In this document: piece by piece, positions 33,386 to 41,670 of the stretch | Layout: each line of letters starts with the position of its first letter | Numbering within the stretch: the first letter of the stretch is position 1 | Origin: Scilla litardierei | Lineage: Eukaryota > Streptophyta > Magnoliopsida > Asparagales > Asparagaceae | Reading direction: 5' to 3' | Assembly: GCA_030789695.1 (NCBI GenBank) | Contig: CM061135.1 | Span: forward strand, 112,910,301 to 112,974,300 | DNA: 64,000 bases | Notes under the pieces: model-generated | The model's input: the letters and a program-made list of their open reading frames with translations, nothing else | Told to the model about the DNA's origin: nothing | Databases searched by the model: none | Program-made: the position numbers and the translations under genes

Positions 33386-34983
33386 AACATTGCATAAAAA
33401 TTCTTAAAATATAACTCCCACTTGAAATGATAATAGAATATCCCATTTGGATAGGTCTAAAAATTCAAATCCCACTTGGAATTATATTATATTTGATAAG
33501 TTATTTTCGAAAAATATTGAAGATGTTCTAGAATCGAAAAGGTCTCTATGATTCCAATCACCATCTAGAACAACCTTCAATATTCCCCCATCACTTATCA
33601 AACAATCGTACTCTTATAGTACTTCGCAGCGGAAAATTACTTTTGAAAAACATATCTTTCAAAATGGAGTAGGTGAGAGTTTGCGCAAAGAATTTTAGCG
33701 CAACAATTGCCAAGCCACGAGACCTGTTCTACACACCCATGGGTTAGATAACCATGGCCGGATCGTGGTAGGACTTGGAATTCTAAATTGCGCTATCCCG
33801 ATTAAGGACGGGACATAACCTATTTGAAAACATCTTTTTCAAAAAAAAATTTAAAATACATTGGCTAATCTCCGTAGAGTAGAGCACAACGTCATAAGTA
33901 CATTGGCTAATCTCCGTAGAGTAGAGCACAATGACATGGCTAATCTCGCATGAAGTAGAGCACTATGGCTAATCTTCAAGGAGTAGAGCTCAAGGAAAAA
34001 CTTCATTAAAATGTTAGCCCCGTATGGGCTAGTCGGCACTGTGGTTAGCCCCGTATGGGCTAATCGGCACATTCGAGTTTGACCAATGCCTTTTGTCACC
34101 CCATATGGGTCAGTCGGCAAGTTTGCGATCGACCAAGACCTTCTGCCGGATTGGTCGACCAAAACAACCAAATTGGTCGACCAATTATTTGGTCTGCAAC
34201 TTCTCCCGGCCAGGGCCTCTGCCCTGGCCGAGGCTTGGCCAAGGGCCGGCCAGGGCCTCTGCCCTGGCCGGCCAGGGGCCCTGGCCCCCTCTGCCCTGGC
34301 CGAGGCCTGCCAGGGCCGGCCAGGCCCTGGCCTCTGCCAGGGTCGGCCAGGCCCTGGCCGAGGCCAGGGCGCCGGTCCTGGCCACTGCCAGGGCCGGACC
34401 CTGGCCACTGCCGGGGCCGGCCACTGCCGGCCTGGCCATGGCCGGTCATGGCCAAGGCCATTTTTGCCTTGGTCGGCCATGGCCCTTTGGCCATGGCCGG
34501 CCTCCCCTTGTGTGGGGTGGCCGCACACCCCCGCCGGTGGGGGTTGCCGCGGTGGTTATTGGACGTAGCCAACCCCCTCCGCATGGGGAGGGGGGTGCAT
34601 GGCCTTCATAGCCCATTTGGCCATGGTGCACATGCACTAAAATTCATCTTCCCCGATGGGAATAACCACCACCTTCTTCCTCGATGAAGCACCCGTTCGT
34701 CGATGAAGCACCCGTTCGTCGAGAAAGTGGTTATTTTCTAATGGCCGTGTGCCAAAAATGAAAAATAACATACTACGTGAACGGTCGGTTCTTCCCGTCA
34801 CGGAGAGTTCCTACCATATCCGTAATGATAGGAGACCCTAACGTGAAAAGAACAACCGCTGCGTTCTCTCCGTCACGAAGCGTTCCTACCATATCCGTAA
34901 TGGTAGGATACCCATTCGTGAAAAAGACAACGACTCGTTCATAGTTTCGACGGGGCGGCGGTTTGACCGGGGCGAACCCGTAT
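33386..34983 (-). other. Structured 5' leader of the intact copia
   Basis: A 1.6-kb leader between primer site and gag made largely of short tandem arrays. In + coordinates: four units of a GGCTAATCTCCGTAGAGTAG-like repeat (33,860-33,993); units with TTAGCCCCGTATGGGCTAAT (34,012-34,140); a very GC-rich GGCCAGGGC/GCCCTGGCC array (34,205-34,510); GATGAAGCACCCGTTCGTC twice (34,683-34,722); and two units of about 75 bp around CCTACCATATCCGTAATGGT (34,785-34,935). Most units contain their own inverted repeat. The + and - open frames over the GC-rich part are low-complexity artefacts. Confidence 0.8.
34205..34510. repeat. GC-rich palindromic array (GGCCAGGGC/GCCCTGGCC)
   Basis: About 300 bp built almost entirely from GGCCAGGG and CCCTGGCC words in an otherwise AT-rich region. 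Many pairs form perfect stems of 8-10 bp with short loops. Confidence 0.95.
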
Positions 34984-34996
34984 GGCGCTGATACCA
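34984..34996 (-). promoter_or_regulatory. Primer-binding site of the intact copia
   Basis: TGGTATCAGCGCC begins one base inside the 5' LTR boundary. It matches the start of the usual plant initiator-Met tRNA site (TGGTATCAGAGC) with one difference. Confidence 0.85.
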
Positions 34997-34997
34997 A

Positions 34998-35604
34998 TGT
35001 AGGATCCTGCCAAAACAGAGTTAGGATCGATAAATAAAGTTGAGACTTACGCTTGCGTATGCGGCACGGTAGTCTCGGAACTTTGCCTTCGGATTCGCCA
35101 CGACGGATCGAGTCTTCTCATGAACGGAGTAAAGCTACTAAATCCACAATCTAAATCTCTACTTTTAGATTAAGAACTTGGATAGAGGGAGAGGAAGTAT
35201 TTCGGCAGAGCTTCGCTAGAATGAAAATGCATGCAAGAATGCCATGCAAAAGTGTAAAGGAAATGGCTAACCCTTGGGTCTTATTTATAGCCCCCAAGGT
35301 AGTTATTTTAGGAGTAATTGTTCCTTTGGAACAATTTAACTAAGGTGTACCATCGTACATGACATATTATAAGCTTAAGTTGTACCATATGCATGGTACA
35401 ATATAAGCTTAAGATATTACCTCTTTATTAGCCATATATCGTATGCACTTATGCACATATAATGCGACTTTCCCATCAATCTAGAGATCCTCTCCGCAAG
35501 GGAACATATTCCCTTTGCACACGACTTCGTGTACGCGACGTTCGAGGTCCGTATTCCCTCATACATCCCCTACAAGGGTGTACTAACGTCTTCCATATCC
35601 AACA
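34998..35604 (-). repeat. 5' LTR of the intact copia (607 bp)
   Basis: On the + strand it opens TGTAGGATCCTGCC and closes CCATATCCAACA. Because the element reads leftwards, this is the promoter-bearing copy. Confidence 0.95.
35280..35290 (-). promoter_or_regulatory. Probable TATA box of the intact copia promoter
   Basis: The minus strand reads CTATAAATAAG in the middle of the 5' LTR, with the same motif in the 3' LTR at 27,898-27,908. Position and sequence suit a TATA box; the start of transcription is not known. Confidence 0.6.
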
Positions 35605-36655
35605 CCTACCAAACAACAATTCATAACAGGTTTGTTTGGTGCCAGGCCTCAAGAGTATCCTATTAAACACAAAGCAAGCGGTATGTACCGCTTCTGCCCA
35701 AAATTGATGGCCAAGTTGGCTATCATCAAGTATAGTGCGGGCACATTCCTCTAGCGTCCTATTCTTTCTCTCAACAACATCATTTTGAGGGGGTGCGCGA
35801 GGGAAAGAAAAGGTGTGAGTAATACCAACTTCATCATAGAAATTTGAGAAAGACTCGTTCTCAAATTCCCCTCCATGGTCACTACGAATAGTGACAATGG
35901 TGGTTCCAATGAGATTTTGTTCTTTCTTAACAAATACTGTGAAGTTTTCAAAATCATCATTTTTATTAATTAAAGTAAATACCCAAGTAAATCTAGAAAA
36001 GTCATCAACGATGACAAGTCCATATCGGGCATTCCCTAATGAAGCAACTCTAGTTGGCCCAAAAAGATCTAGATGTAAAAGTTCTAGTGGCCGTTTATAG
36101 GATATGCTTTTCTTAGGTTTGAGTGACGATTTTGGAAGTTTGCCTCGTTGACACGAGTCACAAAAGCTTTTCTTTTGAAAGGCAAGTTTAGGAAATCCTT
36201 TTATAGAATTTAGCTTGTATAGTTTGAAAAGTGTTCCAAAATTCACCTGACCAAAACGTCTATGCCATAAGTGTTGCTCACTTGTGTCGGCAATTAGACA
36301 TTGTTCATGGGAATTTGGAATATCTAATATATATAAGTCCTTGTGGCGTGAGCCAGAGAACAACACACTATTATTATCATATCTTAAAATATGGCACATT
36401 CATTTCTCAAAGCTAACTTTGTAACCCTTGTCACACAGTTGGCTTATGGAGATTAGATTGTGATTTAAACTTTTAACAAGGTAAACATCATTTATAAGGG
36501 GTTTAGATGGGTTACTAACTTTTCCAACACCGATGATGGTTCCACTCTCGTTGCCTCCAAAGACCACTCGATTTCCATTTTCAGTGGGTACCACTTCAGA
36601 TAGCAACTGAGCTTTACCTGTCATGTGTTTTGAGCATCCGCTATCAAATATTAAA
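35605..36655 (-). pseudogene. SIRE-like copia integrase and protease remnant
   Basis: The first readable motif (around 36,640) is FDSGCSKHMTG, the protease active site. A block at 36,400-36,624 (NHNLISISQLCDKGYKVSF) follows. After a frame break, 35,610-36,399 gives HLWHRRFGQVNF with CDSCQRGK (HHCC finger), LHLDLFGPTR and VDDFSRFTWVF, IRSDHGGEFENESF and VVERKNRTLEE (the D, D and E of the catalytic core). The frame stops making sense at the target duplication CCTAC where the younger copia begins. It resumes beyond that element at 27,610 with one nonsense codon close to the junction. Confidence 0.9.
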
Positions 36656-38168
36656 ATGTTTATGAAAAGGAATGATAGCTATAGAGCCCATAACAAGCCC
36701 AATACTGAACAACACCAGCAAACCCACAGAGAAAGCACACGGATTGTGACAGTAAACCCACATAAAAAGCCCAAACAGAAACATTTTCAACAAGCTTGCA
36801 GATTAGTCCTAGTAAGCCTGCAAGATAAATTGACAGAAAGGCCCACGGAGAAACTAACGACAAGCCCACAGAGGATGACACAGGAAACCCACATCACAGC
36901 CCACAGAGGAACTGGTAGAACAGCTAGCTGAACCAACAGAACACCACATAAGACAACCGAACAGAGAACTAACTTAGAAGCCGACATGATGCCGATAGAA
37001 CCCAATCGGCGGCAATGGCCCCCACGACGGCAGGTGAGGTTTGAAAAAGGAAAACAAACAGAGAAAAGTAGATGAGACAATGACGTGGGTCGCCGGTACA
37101 TCTTGGGTTGCCGGAGTCTTGCGTCATCGAGGAAAACACTCAACAAATCTTAAGCCACAAATTCCATAATCAAGCCCTCAACTTCAGAAATTGAATATAA
37201 AAGAAATAGGAATAAAATAACCAAATAGTTGGAGAAGATAGAACCTACCAACCATCGATGATAACCGAAATCACAATCCCCAAAATCCACGCTCGATGTG
37301 AAATCAAAAATTAATGAGAAATTTGAGAAAGACGAGAGGGGTTCGCATGAAAAACCCTAGAAATCGCGGCATATAAATATGGGAGAGTGGATGAGAAGTC
37401 GTCGAGGATTAGGAGTTCGAATTCAACAGGATTCCTCACGAAGGAGCAGTAGCGTCAGTTTGAATTAGTGTTTCATTAGTTGCTGAAGTTGTTTGTCGCG
37501 AGAGACAGAGGTAAGAAAGAGATGGGCGACTGAGGGTAAGTGAGAAGTAGGTTGGGTCTCATTGAGTTGGGTTTATGGTTTATGGGGAAAGAAAAGAAAA
37601 AGGGGAGAAAGTTAATGTGCCGTCTTAAAAGAAAGAAAGGAATGAATGAAGGATGGATAAAAAAGAAAAGAATAGTTGGGCCATGATTTGGGCTAAACAA
37701 AAACAAAATAAAAGAAAATAAAAAGCAAAGAGAAGAGAAGTAAAGAATATGTAGAAAAATAATTTAGGAAATTATGGGGAGTTTTTTAAAAAAAAGGGTA
37801 AATGACATTAAAATACCCTAACGTTTGGGCCATTTTCACTTATATACCCTATCGTTCATTTTGGTAAACTTTGATACCCAAATCTAAATTTGATGTAGGA
37901 TTGGAGGAGGAAATATTGTCTGAAGAGGCCTCCAAATACATGCATTCCATCAGTCTTCCTATGTCTGTGATGCACAGTGTTTTCAACATCCTCTTCAGAC
38001 AATATTTCCTCCTCCAATCCTACATCAAATTTAGATTTGAGTATCAAAGTTTACCAAAATGAACGATAGGGTATATAAGTGAAAATGGCCCAAACGTTAG
38101 GGTATTTTAATGTCATTTACCTTTTAAAAAATTCCTAGTGATATTATCAAAATTTATGGGTCATTACA
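36656..38168 (-). repeat. Right (5') gypsy LTR of the pair, remainder after the copia nest
   Basis: The last part (37,370-37,796 and 38,122-38,168) matches 22,357-22,807 closely, including GGGCTAAACAAAAA-like, ATGTAGAAAAATAATTTAG and the terminal ATTTATGGGTCATTACA. A 325-bp MITE sits inside it. It begins abruptly at 36,656 where the SIRE-like copia stops in its protease. The 5' portion of that copia and part of this LTR therefore appear to have been deleted together. Confidence 0.65.
37797..38121. mobile_element. Fold-back MITE, about 325 bp, near-perfect hairpin
   Basis: Two arms of about 132 bp are reverse complements of each other with one mismatch seen (ACCC against ACTC). The ends read GGTAAATGACATTAAAATAC outward in both directions, around a loop of about 60 bp. 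It interrupts the gypsy LTR between AATTTAGGAAATTATGGGG and ATTCCTAGTGATATTATC. The flanks are A/T runs (TTTTTTAAAAAAAA and TTTTAAAAAA) compatible with an 8-10 bp target duplication, as in Mutator-type MITEs. It has no coding capacity. Confidence 0.9.
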
Positions 38169-38213
38169 TATTTGCTACAAAATTGGTTGTGTTAGATATT
38201 AATTGGTACTTGA

Positions 38214-38654
38214 TGCGACTGCATCTTAAGGGCATATCTTCAATTTTGGCCCATCAGGGACATTTTCGTAATTTTCGGGTTTGTTCGGGGTTTTAAGTAA
38301 TTTTTAGTTTTAGTTGTCTTGTTGTACTTTCTTATTTTCAGTTTATTATTTATATGAGTCTTATGATGATTATGGATTCTCATGCTTAATTTGGCAAGAT
38401 AAACTTCATATATGTTGAAAATTCTCTCTTTTCGGGAGAGTACGGCCGCTCTAGGCGGGCCGGGAGAGAGAGTTTCTCTCGAAAGAACTCATCGTTATCC
38501 TTTTGTTATTTTTACTTTCAGATTTTCATCAATAAAAATTCCTCCATTTCCCCAATTCTTCTCATTAAACCCTTAAAAATCCCACATTTCTTATAATCAC
38601 ACCTTTATATCAAAAGCCTAACTTTCTACATTAAAAACCTGAAAAATCCGATCA
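38214..38654 (+). repeat. 5' LTR of the gag-only element (441 bp)
   Basis: Runs from TGCGACTGCATC to AAATCCGATCA. It contains TCTCTTTTCGGGAGAGTACGG and a GAAAGAACTCATC block, both also present in the partner LTR. Confidence 0.85.
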
Positions 38655-38656
38655 AG

Positions 38657-38668
38657 TGGTATCAGAGC
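38657..38668 (+). promoter_or_regulatory. Primer-binding site (TGGTATCAGAGC)
   Basis: Exact match to the common plant initiator-Met tRNA primer site, two bases inside the 5' LTR. Confidence 0.9.
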
Positions 38669-38680
38669 GGTGAGATCCTC

Positions 38681-40450
38681 ATGGCGACAACGAGATCGAA
38701 GGAATTGATTGAGGTTTTCAAGGAAAAATACGACAGCGAATTTAAAGAATTGAAGAAATCTATGGGGAAACTTAGGGCATCGAACAAGGTGATTGAATAC
38801 ACAGCCAAGGTGACTAATTCAACGGTAGAGTCCCTCGTGCAAACCTTAGCACAATATGGTGCCATCTTGCAAACCATAATGCAACAACTTTCAAATCCAA
38901 CGACGGTGAGTTACTCCGACTTGGGCGACAACCTTATACTAGGACGAAAGACAACGACTTTGGTGAAAGGGAAAGGAAAAGTGGAAGAATATGTTGAAGG
39001 GTTACTCTCCGACGCTGACGACTACTTTGAGGAAGCCGAAGACCCTTTCCCAATGGAAGGAAACCTTAGCCGTCACAGTCGGGGCCACAGTAAGGCCTCC
39101 CGGCCCCTCCCGGCCATTGCAATTATCCGACAAAGGGTGTCTGGCCCCTACAAGCGAGGAACATGGGTGCCTGGCCCCTGCCATGACCCTGCATGGTCGC
39201 CAAGGCTCTGCAGCCCCTTGGCAGGGCCTTGTAGCCCTATCGTAGGGACGCCAGGGCCCTGCAGCCCCGCTACAAGGCCACATGGGAATGCCAATGCCCA
39301 GCATAGCCGCTGGGGTGCTGTGGCCCCATGGCGTTATACAGAGACTAAGACATCCCCTGGCGACTCCCCTTGAGGTCGGACGATGATGTAAATGACTTCA
39401 TGGGGCCCCACGGCCACCGATATACGACCGAGAGGCGACGACATCCACTTTCAGCCCATGAGGAGTATCCAGAGAACTACAAAGATGACTTGGACCTAGA
39501 GGCGGACTGTCGAGACTCTGTTTGGGGAGATGATGACTAGGGTGACTATGGTGATAAAGACACCCCAAGGAGGGGTTATGGGCGACCCAAGGACAGCCGG
39601 CGAGAAACTTATCATTCTCAACATCATAGGCAAGTTGGTGGGTAAGCAGATCAGGGGAATCCTGGGGTGGATGGCAGAGTAAGAAAGCTGAAGTTGCATT
39701 ATTTGAGGGGATGATCCTTATGGCTGGATCTATAGGACGGAGAGATTCTTTGCAATTACACGTATGATGGAGGCGTAGAAACTGGAGTGGTTTCTTTGGA
39801 GAGAGCAGAGGCAACTTGTACGTTCATGGGAGGAGCTTAATGACCGTTTGGTGGACATGTTTTGAGATACATATGGAGGATGGATCTGTCAAGGAATATA
39901 GAAAGAATTTTGATGCACTCTCAGGGTGAGCCAGTGAAATTTTCGAGGATACTTTGGAGGGGAGCTTTATGAAGGGATTCAATCCAAACATACGTGCAGA
40001 GATCCGTACTCTTTAGTCGAGGGGATTGTTAGAGACGATGGACCAAGCACAGCTGGTAAAGGACCACCTTGCTGAGGAGAGGAGGTCTAAAGTGACTTGG
40101 AATGGACCCAATTGTCGCAGGCATGAACTAGTAGGGGCATAAGCCATCATCAGGGATAGAGTAGTCCAGCAGCAAGAAACACGATGCGTCGTAGTCGGGT
40201 TGGCACATCAAGAAGAAGATGGAGGCTAAGATGCAGGAGAAGGGACAGAAGGGATCGTGTTTCAAGTGCAATGAGAAGTTTATCTTCGGACATCGTTGTG
40301 AAGTTTGCTAGTTCCAGCTTATGATAGTGGACGAGATGAGGACATAGTGGAAGACTAGTCGGGAGGAGACATGCATCTTCACTTGGAGTAGAATGCCATG
40401 GTTTTCATGTACAACCTTAAGGACAAAGTGGTTTTCGGGGGCGGAGTAAT
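38681..40450 (+). pseudogene. Ty3/gypsy gag of the non-autonomous element, disrupted
   Basis: It starts at an ATG 12 bp after the primer site: MATTRSKELIEVFKEKYDSE, then a helical, coiled-coil-like region to about residue 100. The first frame runs to 39,373 but its last 100 residues cross a GC-rich repetitive stretch. The capsid domain is recognisable further on in pieces: a WIYRTERFFAI block near 39,725-39,760, WEELNDRL near 39,830, then a block related to GSVKEYRKNF near 39,885 and FNPNIRAEIRTL near 40,000. A zinc knuckle remnant (CFKCNEKFIFGHRC) lies near 40,260-40,305. Several in-frame stops interrupt it. No protease or RT follows. Confidence 0.8.
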
Positions 40451-40452
40451 TA

Positions 40453-40877
40453 TGCGACTGCATCCTAAGGGCAGATCTGTAATTTTGGCTCATCAATGAT
40501 GTTTTCGTAATTTTCAGGTTTCTAGAGGTTTTTTCAGTAATTTTTAGTTTTAGGTGTCCCTTTGTAATTTCTTATTTTTAGTTTATTATTTATATGGTGC
40601 TTAGGGGAATAAGGGATTCTCATGCCTGATTTAGTGAGACTTCATAAAGGTTGAGAATTCCCTCTTTTCGAGAGAGTGCGGCTGTCCTCTCGAATTGGCG
40701 GCTTGGGAGAGATAGTTCCTATCGAAAGAACTCATCTTATCCTTTTGTATCTCTTTGTTTTTAGTTTTTCATCATTAAAATCCATCCTTCCCCAATTCTT
40801 CTCATCAAAACCCTACAAATCTCACCTTTCTACCAAAGCACTAACTTTCTACATCAAAAACCTAGATAAATCCTGCA
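40453..40877 (+). repeat. 3' LTR of the gag-only element (425 bp)
   Basis: Runs from TGCGACTGCATC to AAATCCTGCA. It aligns with the 5' LTR along its length, with many substitutions and some indels, so the insertion is not recent. Confidence 0.85.
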
Positions 40878-41516
40878 TAACTCCTTAAGATATCTTCATT
40901 GCTTAATTGTTATAAGATACTATTCACCCACATTCTAGTGTCTACTTTTGTCCATCCCAAGATCCAACAATTATGTAAATCTTTTGAACTTATGGATGTA
41001 AAGGTCATTTACACACTTAACACCGTAGCTCTTTCTAATGGTTTTAAAGGTGTAACGGGGCTTCCCAATTGTATTTAAAATCAATTTTGGTGGGATTTAG
41101 TGAAATTTGCCCTATTTTCCAAGATACTGGGTTTTGTTAACAATGTCAGGCGAAGTCTTTCATCCCAATCTGAATGGTCAATATCTTTTTCTTATAATGT
41201 CATTATGTCAAGCCAATGATATATCAATACTTACTCTTCTGTTGACAATTGATTCAATCCGTTAGATTCCATAGATGCAAGAAGTTTTAAGAGCACCTGG
41301 TGGATTTTGCACATGAACTGTTTTGGTTCAATACCAAGATTATTATTAATGTTGTAAGCTAGCTTTTGTTCCGAAATTATTTTCCTTTTAACTTCTTTGT
41401 TATTGCTAATTTGCTCAAGACATTGAAGTGGTTAAACATATTTTCTCCGTTCCCCGCTGTATGATCTAGGTTGTTTTGTTGTTTAATATGATTTATGGGC
41501 TAAAGATATTTCGCAG
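40878..41516 (+). other. Intron sequence upstream of exon C
   Basis: AT-rich, with no recognisable element. It ends in a TTTCGCAG acceptor. Confidence 0.6.
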
Positions 41517-41670
41517 GGAGCTGTTGGTTTGAGGATGCGAGTTTTTGATAGGACAATATGCTTTGTGAACTGTCATCTTGCTGCACATTTGGAAGCAGTT
41601 AATAAGCGCAATGCTGACTTTGATCATATTTACCGTTCAATGACTTTTGGCCAAATTCAGTCGACAACGG
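41517..41670 (+). CDS. Inositol polyphosphate 5-phosphatase, catalytic-domain exon C
   Basis: A 154-bp exon with acceptor TTTCGCAG and donor ACGG/GTAATT. It reads [40 protein letters not shown] and [11 protein letters not shown]. It completes the NKGAV block begun at the end of exon B. It also carries the FVNCHLAAH and NKRNADF motifs; in this family these contribute the histidine and asparagine residues around the active site. The WxGDxNYRL and PAWCDRIL motifs, which normally follow, are not found in the remaining 22 kb. The frame is intact and in phase with exon B, which argues for a live gene despite the long intron. Confidence 0.94.

Larger units (their letters stand above)
27616..35604 (-). 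mobile_element. Nearly intact Ty1/copia retrotransposon, 8.0 kb, with target duplication
   Basis: LTRs of 606 bp (27,616-28,221) and 607 bp (34,998-35,604) differ at only about ten positions by eye. The 5-bp target duplication CCTAC lies at 27,611-27,615 and 35,605-35,609. On the minus strand the order is 5' LTR, primer site TGGTATCAGCGCC, a 1.6-kb structured leader, one uninterrupted gag-pol frame, about 1 kb of 3' non-coding sequence, polypurine tract and 3' LTR. It sits inside the integrase/RT junction of the SIRE-like copia. It is the only retrotransposon in the window with an uninterrupted polyprotein, and by LTR similarity one of the youngest. Confidence 0.96.
23145..36655 (-). mobile_element. 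SIRE-like Ty1/copia element, 5'-truncated and split by a younger copia
   Basis: Minus strand: 3' LTR at 23,145-24,650, non-coding 3' region to about 25,575, RT/RNase H at 25,575-27,610, a younger copia at 27,616-35,604, then integrase and the start of protease at 35,605-36,655. A CTCCCCCTTTTTGATGATGA segment next to the LTR is the reverse complement of the polypurine tract typical of SIRE/Maximus elements. The 5' LTR, gag and most of the protease region are missing. Confidence 0.85.
38214..40877 (+). mobile_element. Gag-only Ty3/gypsy element (non-autonomous), 2.66 kb
   Basis: Two direct repeats (38,214-38,654 and 40,453-40,877), both opening TGCGACTGCATC, flank an internal region of 1.8 kb. 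The left one is followed after two bases by TGGTATCAGAGC, a standard initiator-Met primer site. The internal part encodes only a gag and no pol. The structure is that of terminal-repeat retrotransposons with a GAG domain (TR-GAG). Short flanking sequences do not give a clear target duplication. Confidence 0.85.
14085..41516 (+). other. 27.4-kb intron of the 5-phosphatase gene filled with nested transposons
   Basis: The interval is bounded by a GT donor at 14,085 and a TTTCGCAG acceptor at 41,509-41,516, and the flanking exons join in phase inside one conserved motif. It holds old repeats (14.2-21.3 kb), a gypsy LTR pair split by two nested copia elements (21.35-38.17 kb), a hairpin MITE, and a gag-only gypsy element (38.2-40.9 kb). 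A single intron is inferred from protein homology, not from transcripts. Confidence 0.85.

Noticed and set aside
34200..34520. CRISPR-like array from regular palindromic repeats
   Set aside because: Repeats and spacers are not distinct, the context is a plant retrotransposon leader, and no associated genes exist.
33851..34687. Long open frames on both strands (up to about 225 codons) rich in Gly, Ala, Pro, Arg
   Set aside because: They exist because the GC-rich palindromic array lacks stop codons in most frames. They lie in the leader of the copia and match no protein family.
38657..38668. Possible tRNA gene fragment (TGGTATCAGAGC)
   Set aside because: It is a primer-binding site at the end of an LTR; no cloverleaf can be drawn around it.
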